Source: a virus
Length of the DNA stretch: 30,129 bases
Reading direction: 5' to 3' (one strand)
IMG/VR virus record: IMGVR_UViG_3300000956_000066
Span: 1 to 30,129 of that record
In this document: positions 13,506 to 21,011 of the stretch, piece by piece
How the letters are laid out: each line of letters begins with the position of its first letter
How positions within the stretch are numbered: position 1 is the stretch's first letter
Translations under genes and position numbers: made by a program
The notes under the pieces: generated by a model
What the model saw: only the letters and a program-made list of their open reading frames with translations
Told to the model about the DNA's origin: nothing
Databases searched by the model: none

Positions 13506-15471
13506 GACGCCAGCGTTCAACTTTCGCGCGGCGGTTCGGCCTGATTCGGTCGATATCGAAAACCGCACGGTCGAGCTGATATGGACCACTGGAGCGAAAG
13601 GGCGCCGGTGGTCTTGGGATGTCGGCAGCTACATGGAAGAGCTGGAAGTCAGCGATACGGCGGTGCGTCTGGATCGACTGAACAACGGCGCTCCGTTGCT
13701 TGGGGTTCACAACCAGTACGAGCTTGGCGCGGTGCTGGCGGTCGTAGAGCGAGCTTGGATTGCCGACGGCGTAGGCCATGCGCTGGTCCGTTTCAGCAAA
13801 CGGGAAGATGCGGACATTGTTTTCAAGGACGTGATCGACGGGATCCTTCGAAACGTGAGCGTCGGATACGCGGTTCACCGGTACGAATTGATCGAGGAAG
13901 AAGACGACAAGCTTCCAACTTACCGAGCTGTCGACTGGGAGCCTCTGGAAATCTCGCTGGTTCCGATCGGCTTCGACGACGGAGCCAAAGTACGCAGCGC
14001 CAAAACACCCGCCGATTACACCGGTGACCGATTCAAAACCATTTTCGAAATTCGCGAGGCTGCTACGCCTCTCGATCAACCGGCCGCCGTGGCCAACACC
14101 ACCGAGGAAAACCCGATGACTGAAGAAGAAAAGCGCGCGGCCGAGGAGTTGATCCGTCGCGAATCCGCTGACGCTGAGCGCAAACGCAGCCTGACCATCC
14201 GCCAAATGGCGAAGAAAGTTGGTCTGGGTGAAGACGTTGCTGACGATCTGGTCGAGCGTGGCGTCTCGATCGCTGACGCCAGCACCGCGCTGATCGACAA
14301 AGTCGCCGAGCGCCAGGCTGGTAATCAACCAGAGACCCGCAACAGTCAGCCGACTGTCACCGGTGGCGTAGATACCGCTGTGCTGATCGCCAAGCGTTCC
14401 GCGATGATGAACGCCCTGGATCACCGTTGTGCACCAAACACCAACAAGCTTGAAGAGGCTGGCCGCGAATTCCGAGGCATGCGTCTGGTGGACATGGCGC
14501 GTGAATGCGTCGAGATGGTCGGTGGTAGCACCCGCGGCTTGATGCCGGCGGAAATCGCCAAGGCTGCATTGGGCTGCGATCGTCAGGCCATGCGCTCGGC
14601 GGGCATGCACTCCACCAGCGACTTCCCACTGCTGCTGGGCAACACGGTCAACCGCACCCTGCGTGCGGCGTACGAAGTTGCCCCGCAAACCTGGCGCCCG
14701 CTCGGTCGCCAGACCACGGTGCCCGACTTCCGCGCTGTAACCCGGGCAGCACTCGGCGACATCGCGGCGCTGGAGCAAATCAAGGAACACGGCGAGTACC
14801 AATACGGCACCCTCGAAGAAGACGGCGCGCCAATCAAGGTCGCCAAGTTCGGCAAGATCATCGCCATCACCTGGGAAGCGATCGTCAACGACGACCTGGG
14901 CGCGTTCACCCGTGTTCCTCAAGCCCTGGGCAATGCCGCCGCGCAAACCGAATCGGATGTGGTGTGGTCGCTGCTTCTGGGTAGCCCGAACTACACCGAT
15001 GGTGTTGCGATCTTCCACGCCAACCACGGCAACCTTGCGGCATCTGGCGGTGCGATCAATACCACCACGCTGGCGGCTGCACGGGCTTCGATGCGCAAAC
15101 AGAAAACCAAGGGCGGCGCCTTCCTGAACCTGGCCCCAGAGTTCCTGGTTGTCGGTCCTGACAAAGAGTTGGAGGCGTACCAGTTCACCAGCTCCAACTA
15201 CGTGCCTGCCAAAAACTCGGACATCAACGACAGCCGCAACGCCGCGCTGACTGTTATCGTCGATGCGCGCATCACCGGTAACCAGTGGTACCTGTACGCC
15301 TCGCCGGGTGTCGTCGACACCTTCGAGTACGCGTACCTGGAAGGCGAGCAGGGCGTGTTCACCGAAACCCGCGAAGGCTTCGAAGTGGATGGCATGGAGA
15401 TCAAGGCCCGCCTGGTGTTCGGCGCTGGCTGGATCGACTACCGCGCGGGCTACAAGAACCCAGGCGCCTGA
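13465..15471 (+). CDS. Prohead protease / major capsid fusion protein
   Basis: A 668-residue fusion. The N-terminal part (about 15-180) is an HK97-type S78 prohead protease with His82 (LLGVHN) and Ser132 (RNVSVGY) as likely catalytic residues. A charged helical segment (about 218-280, EEEKRAAEELIRRESADAERKR) looks like a scaffold domain. From about 300 on it is the major capsid protein (LLGNTVNRTLRAAYE, PQTWRPLGRQTTVPDFR, FAGWIDYR-type end). In separate-gene phages these are two or three genes. Self-cleavage must release the shell protein. Start ATG 13465 follows an AGAAGAG site; ATG 13486 is an alternative. An internal start is possible at 14116. Confidence 0.92.
   Translation: MPTPNQVMTRKTHETPAFNFRAAVRPDSVDIENRTVELIWTTGAKGRRWSWDVGSYMEELEVSDTAVRLDRLNNGAPLLGVHNQYELGAVLAVVERAWIADGVGHALVRFSKREDADIVFKDVIDGILRNVSVGYAVHRYELIEEEDDKLPTYRAVDWEPLEISLVPIGFDDGAKVRSAKTPADYTGDRFKTIFEIREAATPLDQPAAVANTTEENPMTEEEKRAAEELIRRESADAERKRSLTIRQMAKKVGLGEDVADDLVERGVSIADASTALIDKVAERQAGNQPETRNSQPTVTGGVDTAVLIAKRSAMMNALDHRCAPNTNKLEEAGREFRGMRLVDMARECVEMVGGSTRGLMPAEIAKAALGCDRQAMRSAGMHSTSDFPLLLGNTVNRTLRAAYEVAPQTWRPLGRQTTVPDFRAVTRAALGDIAALEQIKEHGEYQYGTLEEDGAPIKVAKFGKIIAITWEAIVNDDLGAFTRVPQALGNAAAQTESDVVWSLLLGSPNYTDGVAIFHANHGNLAASGGAINTTTLAAARASMRKQKTKGGAFLNLAPEFLVVGPDKELEAYQFTSSNYVPAKNSDINDSRNAALTVIVDARITGNQWYLYASPGVVDTFEYAYLEGEQGVFTETREGFEVDGMEIKARLVFGAGWIDYRAGYKNPGA
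14116..15471 (+). other. Possible nested scaffold/capsid product from internal start
   Basis: Within the fusion gene and in the same frame, ATG 14116 is preceded at 9 bases by GAGGA (14104-14108). It lies exactly between the protease domain and the scaffold-like helix, so a separate 451-residue scaffold-capsid protein could be made in excess over the fusion. Lambda uses the same logic for C and Nu3. This is inferred from the ribosome site and domain boundary only. Confidence 0.4.
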
Positions 15472-15477
15472 TCCCTC

Positions 15478-15509
15478 TGGGCGCCAAGCGGCGCCCAGTG
15501 TCCCTTTCT
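15478..15509 (+). terminator. Strong hairpin after the capsid gene
   Basis: TGGGCGCC (15478-15485) pairs with GGCGCCCA (15490-15497), 8 bp around loop AAGC. The tail (GTGTCCCTTTCTTTCT) is pyrimidine-rich but not a clean T-run, so it may be a weak terminator or an RNA 3'-end stabiliser that raises capsid mRNA. It lies 7 bases past the capsid stop. Confidence 0.55.
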
Positions 15510-15533
15510 TTCTCCAGCCTCAATAGGTGAAGC

Positions 15534-15884
15534 ATGAAAAATTACATCCAAGCGGGTGACAACCTGACCGTTGTCGCACCAAGTGGCGGTACCGTTTCGG
15601 GCGGCCTGTACAAAGTCGGCGCGATCATTGGTGTTGCCGCGACTACAGAAGCCGCCGGCGATCTGGTCGTTCTGAAAACCGGCGGTGTCTTCGACCTGGC
15701 GAAAACCAGCGCTCAAGCCTGGGCCGTTGGCGATCTGCTGTTCATGAACACCACCACTCGCGCTCTGACCAATGTGTCTGCTACCGGCCTGGTGCTGATC
15801 GGCATGGCCACGGAAGTAGCGGCCAACCCGAGCGCGACCGGTGCCTGCCGTCTCAATGGCGTGTCTGCTCCGGCGCCAGTCTAA
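15534..15884 (+). CDS. DUF2190 capsid decoration/cement-like protein
   Basis: A 116-residue protein of the DUF2190 family (NYIQAGDNLTVVAPSGGTVSGGLYKVG...IGVAATTEAAGD, then a beta-rich core ending ALTNVSATGLVLIGMATEVAA). The compact Gly/Ala/Val-rich beta fold and position right after the capsid gene suit a head decoration or cement protein that stabilises the expanded shell. That role is known for relatives in other phages and inferred here. A GGTGAAGC site precedes the ATG. Confidence 0.85.
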   Translation: MKNYIQAGDNLTVVAPSGGTVSGGLYKVGAIIGVAATTEAAGDLVVLKTGGVFDLAKTSAQAWAVGDLLFMNTTTRALTNVSATGLVLIGMATEVAANPSATGACRLNGVSAPAPV

Positions 15885-16232
15885 ATGGGCTGGGCCTCAA
15901 TGGCCCAGCGCATGCTTGGCGTGTCGATCCGAACATTCAGTGAGCCTTCGGCGTCCATCGATCCTGATGGCGCCGTGTACTGGTTGACGGACGGAGTCGC
16001 GCCCGGCGTAGCTCTGGCCCAGGCGGTGTTCGATACCGCCCATGTTTCTGTTGATCCAGAGACAGGCGCGCCGGTGTCGACCAATAACCCGATCCTCGGT
16101 GTTCGCCTGATTGATCTGCCCAACAACCCAACAAACCGTGACCGAGTTCGGGCACGCGGTGTGTTGTACATGATCAACGAGCCACAGTTCGACGGCGTAG
16201 CTGGTGTAACGATTACCCTCCGGAAGGTTTGA
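15885..16232 (+). CDS. Head-tail joining protein (gpFII-like)
   Basis: A 115-residue protein located between the head and tail modules. The C-terminal half (GVRLIDLPNNPTNRDRVRARGVLYMINEPQFDGVAGVTITLRK) matches head-tail connector proteins of the FII-like type, which form the ring between gpW and the tail terminator. The ATG at 15885 directly follows the previous stop; ATG 15900 is an in-frame alternative and the ribosome site does not decide between them. Confidence 0.65.
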   Translation: MGWASMAQRMLGVSIRTFSEPSASIDPDGAVYWLTDGVAPGVALAQAVFDTAHVSVDPETGAPVSTNNPILGVRLIDLPNNPTNRDRVRARGVLYMINEPQFDGVAGVTITLRKV

Positions 16233-16234
16233 AG

Positions 16235-16789
16235 ATGGCTCACCCAAGAGAACTAATCCGCAAACAAGCCGTTGCGGTCTTGCTTGGCGCGACCAATGCC
16301 GGGGCCAGCGTTTATGCAAGCCGCGTGGCACCGCTTATTTCCAACGGATGGCAGAGCGAGCTTCCCGCGATCATCGTTTACACGATGGACGAGTCGGGCG
16401 AGATCTTCAATCAGGCGCCGCGCGAGTACTTGCGAAAGGTCGAGCTGGTGGTGGAAATCCACGCCGAAGGAAACAGTGCGCTGGACGACACCCTCGACAC
16501 TCTGGCCCGGCAGGTTGAGCGCCTGCTGCTGATGGACGACACCCTCGGCGACACCGTCAACGATCTGGAATACCTGCGTTCTCGCATGGTGTTGCTCGAT
16601 CAGTCGGAGCAACTGACTGGCGCCTGCCGCGTCATCTTCGAGGCCTCGTACTTGGACCGGCACCCCGACGATCTTTTCAATGAAACACTTCCAGATTTCA
16701 ACACGCTGGGTACCGATTACAGCCTGGACAATGCCCAGCCCAACCCGCCGGATCGTGCCAAAACGATCATCGAGGACCTGAATCCATGA
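16235..16789 (+). CDS. Tail terminator / minor tail protein (gpU-like)
   Basis: A 184-residue protein. The layout LIRKQAVAVLLGATNAGASVYASRV, then LPAIIVYTMDES...REYLRKVELVVEIHAEGN and the DTLDTLARQVERLLLMDDTLG helix is like lambda gpU and related tail terminators, which cap the tail tube and meet the head connector. The start is ATG 16235 with GGAAGG seven bases upstream. The last 40 residues are acidic and Asn/Pro-rich and less conserved in appearance. It overlaps the DUF2635 gene by ATGA. Confidence 0.75.
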   Translation: MAHPRELIRKQAVAVLLGATNAGASVYASRVAPLISNGWQSELPAIIVYTMDESGEIFNQAPREYLRKVELVVEIHAEGNSALDDTLDTLARQVERLLLMDDTLGDTVNDLEYLRSRMVLLDQSEQLTGACRVIFEASYLDRHPDDLFNETLPDFNTLGTDYSLDNAQPNPPDRAKTIIEDLNP

Positions 16790-16983
16790 CCACCCGAGTG
16801 CTGGTTAAACCCGTCGAGGGTCGCCTGGTGCGGATCCCCGGCACCTATGAGGCGCTGCCCGCAGAAGGCAAGACGCTGGAAACGAACAGCTACTGGCTTC
16901 GCAAGAAAGCTGCCGGCGATGTCGTCTTCGTAACTGAACAGCCTGTTGATCAGGCCCCGACCCCAAAAGGTGAGAAACAATGA
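16786..16983 (+). CDS. DUF2635 protein (Mu gp38-like position)
   Basis: A 65-residue protein with the pattern VLVKPVEGRLVRIPGTYEALPAEGKTLETNSYWLRKKAAGDVV, the DUF2635 signature. Such genes lie directly before the tail sheath in Mu- and SfV-like phages. Its exact role is unknown. It is coupled by ATGA overlaps to the tail terminator upstream and the sheath gene downstream. Confidence 0.83.
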   Translation: MTTRVLVKPVEGRLVRIPGTYEALPAEGKTLETNSYWLRKKAAGDVVFVTEQPVDQAPTPKGEKQ

Positions 16984-18452
16984 GCATCGGATTCGACACC
17001 ATCCCTGGGCCTGGATCGCTGCGCAAGCCGGGCGTCTATAGCGAGATCGACAACAGCCAGGCCGTACGCGGCCCGCAGTCGGTCACCTATCGCCGTTTGT
17101 TGATCGGCCAAAAGTTGGCCGCCGGCTCGGCCGTGGCCAACACCATGGTTCGTGTGACCAGTGCCCCTCAAGCCGACTCGCTCTTTGGTGCGGGTTCGAT
17201 GCTCGCCGGCATGGTTCGCGCCGCTCTGGCCATCGACACTTACACCGAACTGCAAGTGATGCCGCTGATCGACAATGTCGCTGGCGTAGCTGCAACCGGG
17301 ACTCTCGTATTCACGGGGCCAGCCACTGGTTCAGGCACCATTGAACTGATGATTGCAGGCCGCCGTGTGTCGGTCGGTGTCATCAGTGGCGATACGCCCA
17401 CCGCCATCGGCACCGCTGCTGCTGCCGCGATCACCGCCGCTGCTGATATGCCAGTGACTGCCGTCGCTGCTACGGGCACCGTCACGCTGACCAGTCGCCA
17501 CAAAGGTGAAGCGGGCAACAGCCTCAATGCGCGGGTGAACTACTACGCCGGGCAGACACTGCCTGCCGGTGTTGGTGTCACTGCCTCCGCGTTTACGAGT
17601 GGAGCTGGCAACCCTGCACTGGACACTGCACTGGCCGCCCTTGGGGACGAGTGGCTGCATACCTGGGCTGTGCCGTATACCGACGCGGCAAGTCTGGCCA
17701 GCATCAAAACCGAGCTGAACAGCCGCTTCGCCTGGAACCGTGAGATTGAGGCGCACGCCTTCGCTGCCGCCCGCGGTACTCAAGGCAGTCTCGGCGCGAT
17801 CGGTGAAAGCCATAACAGCCAGCACCTCTCGATCATTATGGCCAACGATGAGCCGATGCCGGCTTACGAGAAGGCTGCCGAGACCATGGCGATCGCTGCG
17901 TACTACGCGGCTATCGACCCGGCGCGGCCGATCCAGAATCTGGCTTATGCCTGGTGCTTGCCACCGGCGGCGGCCGATCGTTTCACCAACGAAGAGCGCA
18001 ACCTGTTGCTGTTCGATGGGATCGCCACCAGCAAGGTGGCCACCGACGGCACCATGTTGGTTGAACGCCTGATCACCACCTACAGAACCAACGCTGCCGG
18101 CGCGTCTGACATCAGCTACTTGGACAGCGAAACCCTGTTCACGCTGATGTACATACGTCACGACTGGCGCGACTACGTCCAGCGTAAGTATCCGCGGCAC
18201 AAGCTGGCGAACGACGGCACTCGCTATGGGATTGGCCAGGCGGTAGTTACCCCGGTCGTTATGAAGGCTGAGGCCATCGTCAAAGCGCGTGAATGGGAGG
18301 AATTGGGGTTGGTCGAGAACATCGACGACTTCAAGGCCAACCTCATCGCCGAGCGCAACGTCAGTGATCCGAACAGGCTCGACACGCTGCTGCCGCCTGA
18401 CTTGGTCAATCAACTGCGCATCGTCGCCAACAAGATTCAATTCCGCCTGTAA
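16980..18452 (+). CDS. Contractile tail sheath protein (Mu gpL-like)
   Basis: A 490-residue sheath subunit that shows the phage is a myovirus. The N-terminal FDTIPGPGSLRKPGVYSEIDNSQA and the C-terminal domain (YLDSETLFTLMYIRHDWRDYVQRKYPRHKLANDG, then the NVSDPNRLDTLLPPDLVNQLRIVANKIQFRL end) are typical of Mu/SfV sheaths. A beta-rich insertion (about 95-205) full of Gly/Ala/Thr repeats is probably an exposed domain. Contraction of this sheath drives the tube through the cell envelope. It begins in an ATGA overlap. Confidence 0.95.
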   Translation: MSIGFDTIPGPGSLRKPGVYSEIDNSQAVRGPQSVTYRRLLIGQKLAAGSAVANTMVRVTSAPQADSLFGAGSMLAGMVRAALAIDTYTELQVMPLIDNVAGVAATGTLVFTGPATGSGTIELMIAGRRVSVGVISGDTPTAIGTAAAAAITAAADMPVTAVAATGTVTLTSRHKGEAGNSLNARVNYYAGQTLPAGVGVTASAFTSGAGNPALDTALAALGDEWLHTWAVPYTDAASLASIKTELNSRFAWNREIEAHAFAAARGTQGSLGAIGESHNSQHLSIIMANDEPMPAYEKAAETMAIAAYYAAIDPARPIQNLAYAWCLPPAAADRFTNEERNLLLFDGIATSKVATDGTMLVERLITTYRTNAAGASDISYLDSETLFTLMYIRHDWRDYVQRKYPRHKLANDGTRYGIGQAVVTPVVMKAEAIVKAREWEELGLVENIDDFKANLIAERNVSDPNRLDTLLPPDLVNQLRIVANKIQFRL

Positions 18453-18476
18453 GGCGGCCTTCGGGAGAACCAGCAC

Positions 18477-18845
18477 ATGGCAGGCAATAAACGCGTAGGC
18501 GGCATCATCAGCTTGAAGATCGACGGCGATATGTACTTCGCCAAAGGCGATTTCACCTACAACATCGGCAGGCCGAAGAAAGAGGGTGTGGTCGGTAGTG
18601 ATCGCGTCCACGGCTACAAGGAAACTCCACAGATCCCGTTTGTTGAAGGCGAGATCACCGACCGCGCCGAGATGAGCCTGGAAGCATTGCTCGACATCGC
18701 AGATGCCACCATCACCCTCGAGCTTGCGAACGGGAAGGTCATCGTTCTGCGTGAGGCCTGGTACGCAAACGAGGGCACCAGCAATACCGGGGAAGGCAAC
18801 ATCCCGGTTCGTTTCGAAGGCATGTCGGCCGAGGAGGTCAAGTAA
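18477..18845 (+). CDS. Tail tube protein (Mu gpM-like)
   Basis: A 122-residue protein forming the inner tube of the contractile tail. It has the tube pattern: RVGGIISLKIDGDMYFAKGDFTYNIGRPKKEGVVGSDRVHGYKE, then a beta core and the NIPVRFEGMSAEEV end. It directly follows the sheath, as in Mu. A GGGAGAA ribosome site precedes the ATG. Its stop overlaps the next start by one base. Confidence 0.92.
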   Translation: MAGNKRVGGIISLKIDGDMYFAKGDFTYNIGRPKKEGVVGSDRVHGYKETPQIPFVEGEITDRAEMSLEALLDIADATITLELANGKVIVLREAWYANEGTSNTGEGNIPVRFEGMSAEEVK

Positions 18846-19147
18846 TGGCGAAGGAAAAAGTAATCACCCTTAAGGCCCCGGTGCCGTTCGGTTCCGAGAC
18901 GGTCAGCGAGTTGATGCTGTCGTTCAAGTTGAAATACCTGCGTGGCCATTCGTTGCGAGTTACCTCCGACGGCAAAGGTAGCGGCACTGTCGACCTCGAT
19001 TTCTCCACGCTGCTCGACCTGAGTGCGAAGTTATCTGGGCGGACACCAGCCTTCATCGAAGACATGGATGAGGACGACCAAGGGTTGCTCATCCAGGAAG
19101 CCCGCGATTTTTTGCTGAAGCACCTCGGGGGTGGCAGTCCGGCGTGA
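18845..19147 (+). CDS. Tail assembly chaperone (Mu gp41-like), zero-frame product
   Basis: A 100-residue acidic-helical protein (ITLKAPVPFGSETVSELMLSFKLKYLRGHSLRVTSD...LLDLSAKLSGRTPAFIEDMDEDDQGLLIQEARDFLLKHLGGG). It is the first half of the tail chaperone pair that loads tube subunits onto the tape measure, equivalent to lambda G. Near its 3' end the sequence TTTTTTG at 19108-19114 is positioned to allow a -1 frameshift into the next ORF. Sheath-tube-chaperone-tape order is as in Mu and P2. Confidence 0.88.
   Translation: MAKEKVITLKAPVPFGSETVSELMLSFKLKYLRGHSLRVTSDGKGSGTVDLDFSTLLDLSAKLSGRTPAFIEDMDEDDQGLLIQEARDFLLKHLGGGSPA
19108..19114 (+). other. Slippery heptamer TTTTTTG for -1 frameshift
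   Basis: In the chaperone reading frame the codons are T TTT TTG, the X XXY YYZ form. Slipping back one base continues as GCT GAA GCA and on without a stop into the frame of the 19144-19272 ORF, which is exactly the -1 frame. The fused product would add 52 residues after the slip. Mu gp41/42, P2 E/E' and lambda G/T are made in this way. I did not fold a downstream stimulatory structure. Confidence 0.72.
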
Positions 19148-19272
19148 CTGCTGTCGTCAAGGTAATGGGCGTGCAGCCCTCGGAGGTCATGGAAATGGAC
19201 TTCGACGAGTTGAACTGGTGGCTTGAGCGGGCAGAGGAGTGGACGGGGTGGCAGACAAAGGCTACGGATTAA
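19144..19272 (+). CDS. GpE-type tail chaperone extension (frameshift partner)
   Basis: A 42-residue ORF from GTG 19144 (GTGA overlap with the chaperone stop) containing the hallmark MDFDELNWWLERAEEW segment of GpE-family tail proteins. It is too short to act alone and is most likely translated as the C-terminal part of a -1 frameshift fusion with the 18845 gene. Its end overlaps the start of the tape measure gene by 25 bases. Confidence 0.78.
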   Translation: MTAVVKVMGVQPSEVMEMDFDELNWWLERAEEWTGWQTKATD

Positions 19273-20999
19273 GCGTCATCATCGGTGCGGTTGACCGGCT
19301 GACCGCTCCGCTGCGTGGGATGTTGGGGAAGGTGCAGGCGATCAGTGCGGGGATCAGCAAATCGCTGGACCGCGCCGGCCTGCCCGTTTTCACCAACAGC
19401 CTGAAGAATGTCGGCAGCGCCCTCGGCGGTGTAGGCAGTGCCGTTGGGCAAAGCCGGGACAGGCTGTTGGGGCTCGGCGCAACGCTTGGCATCACTTCTG
19501 CCGCACTGGGCTTGTTCGTGAATGGTTACGCGGATGCAACCGGCGCGATCGGCGACACCGCCGAGCGGACCGGGATCAGCCGCGAGCGGTTTCAGGAGTT
19601 AGGCTTTGCCGCCAAACTCACTGGATCGTCGTCTGAGGTGCTGGCCGGGGCGCTGCAAAAGATGAACATCAATGTTGGGGCCGCAGCCAAGGGTTCGAAA
19701 GAGCTCACGGATATGTTCTCCGGCCTTGGTATCAAACTGAAGAATACGGACGGCAGCCTGAAAAGCACCGATGAACAGTTCGCAATGTTCGTCGACCGGA
19801 TTTCGAAAATCAAAAACCCTTCGCTTCAGGCGCAGGCCGCGGTGAAGATCTTCGGCAAGAGCGCGACAGAGCTTTTGCCGTTGATCAGGGGGGGCAGTGC
19901 CGGGCTTAAGGAAATGTCTGACGAAGCGCGCCGCCTGGGTATCGTGCTTTCGGACGATGCTGTACGGGATGGCGAGGCATTCGGCGACATTCTGGATACG
20001 CTGAAATTTTCCATCAGCGGTGTGGGCAACATCATCGGCACTGCGCTGGTTCCCGAACTCAGCAAGATGTCGACCTGGCTGACTGAAACGATCGTCAAAT
20101 ACCGGCCCCAGATCGAAGCGTTCGCCACCAGCTTTGCCAAAAACCTGCCGGGGAACATCCAGAAAATCACCGCTTTCCTCAGCGACCTTTACGAGGGAAT
20201 CCAGCCGGTAATCAACGCGGTTGGCTGGCTGTCTGACACCTTCGGCGGTGCCAACGTGATCTTCGCGGCGCTCGGTGCGTACATTGGCGGCGGGCTGGTG
20301 ATGAGCATCCTCAACCTTGCCGTGGCGTTCAAAGGACTGGGATTCGCCATTGCCGCGACGCCCGTCGGCTGGTTCCTGGCAGCCGTGTTCGCCATCGGCT
20401 TCGCTGCGACGGTGATCTACAAAAGCTGGGACAACATCGTCGCGTTCTTCGAAGAGAAGTGGGCGGGGGTTAAGGCTGCTTTCAGCGACGGGGTCATCAA
20501 CGGCATCGTGAAGGTCTGGGAGGAATACAACCCGGCCACCCTGATCATGGAAGCGCTCAACGGCCTGGTGAAGTACATGACTGGCTGGGACCTGAGCGCG
20601 ATTCTCGGCGAGAAGATCAAGGACGCAGTCAGCGCCATGAAAAGCGCTATCCCGGACTGGGCGGCAAAGTTGCTAGGGATCGAGGTCACTGGTGGTGCTG
20701 GCGATGCCGGGGCGGAAGGTCCAGGAGGCAGTGAAGCAGCGCCTTCGAACGTGCCAATAACGCAAGCGCCTGAGTCGGGAGCAGCTTCCCCGGGCGCCGA
20801 AAGAGACTTGGCTGACATCGGCCGACGTGCCGCTCAAGTCGGAAACGACTCAGCCAAAATTGTTCAAACCCAACAACAGCCTTCCGAATTTCGCGTGAAG
20901 GTCGATTTCGCAAACACGCCGCCTGGCACCAAAGTGAAGACCGAGGGCAGTCAGGGCGCCAAATTCGATACGGATTTGGGTTACTCAATGGCGAACTGA
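19248..20999 (+). CDS. Tail tape measure protein
   Basis: A 583-residue protein that sets tail length. The N-terminus has DKGYGLSVIIGAVDRLTAPLRGMLGKVQAISAG, followed by the TAERTGISRERFQELGFAAKLTG and FGKSATELLPLIRGGSAGLKEMSDEARRLG motifs of phage tape measures. A hydrophobic region (about 335-395) could cross the host membrane during injection. The C-terminal third is low-complexity (Gly/Ala/Pro/Ser). The start is GTG 19248 with GAGGAG nine bases upstream. By the usual 0.15 nm per residue, the tail would be around 85-90 nm long. Confidence 0.92.
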   Translation: MADKGYGLSVIIGAVDRLTAPLRGMLGKVQAISAGISKSLDRAGLPVFTNSLKNVGSALGGVGSAVGQSRDRLLGLGATLGITSAALGLFVNGYADATGAIGDTAERTGISRERFQELGFAAKLTGSSSEVLAGALQKMNINVGAAAKGSKELTDMFSGLGIKLKNTDGSLKSTDEQFAMFVDRISKIKNPSLQAQAAVKIFGKSATELLPLIRGGSAGLKEMSDEARRLGIVLSDDAVRDGEAFGDILDTLKFSISGVGNIIGTALVPELSKMSTWLTETIVKYRPQIEAFATSFAKNLPGNIQKITAFLSDLYEGIQPVINAVGWLSDTFGGANVIFAALGAYIGGGLVMSILNLAVAFKGLGFAIAATPVGWFLAAVFAIGFAATVIYKSWDNIVAFFEEKWAGVKAAFSDGVINGIVKVWEEYNPATLIMEALNGLVKYMTGWDLSAILGEKIKDAVSAMKSAIPDWAAKLLGIEVTGGAGDAGAEGPGGSEAAPSNVPITQAPESGAASPGAERDLADIGRRAAQVGNDSAKIVQTQQQPSEFRVKVDFANTPPGTKVKTEGSQGAKFDTDLGYSMAN

Positions 21000-21011
21000 C
21001 CGGAGCCACCC

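Noticed and set aside
13348-15027. 559-codon open frame on the - strand across portal end and capsid
   Set aside because: Same cause. The + strand protease and capsid motifs are clear, and the - strand protein has no recognisable domain.
17331-18611. 426-codon open frame on the - strand in the sheath gene
   Set aside because: Shadow of the sheath reading frame, with no independent start signal.
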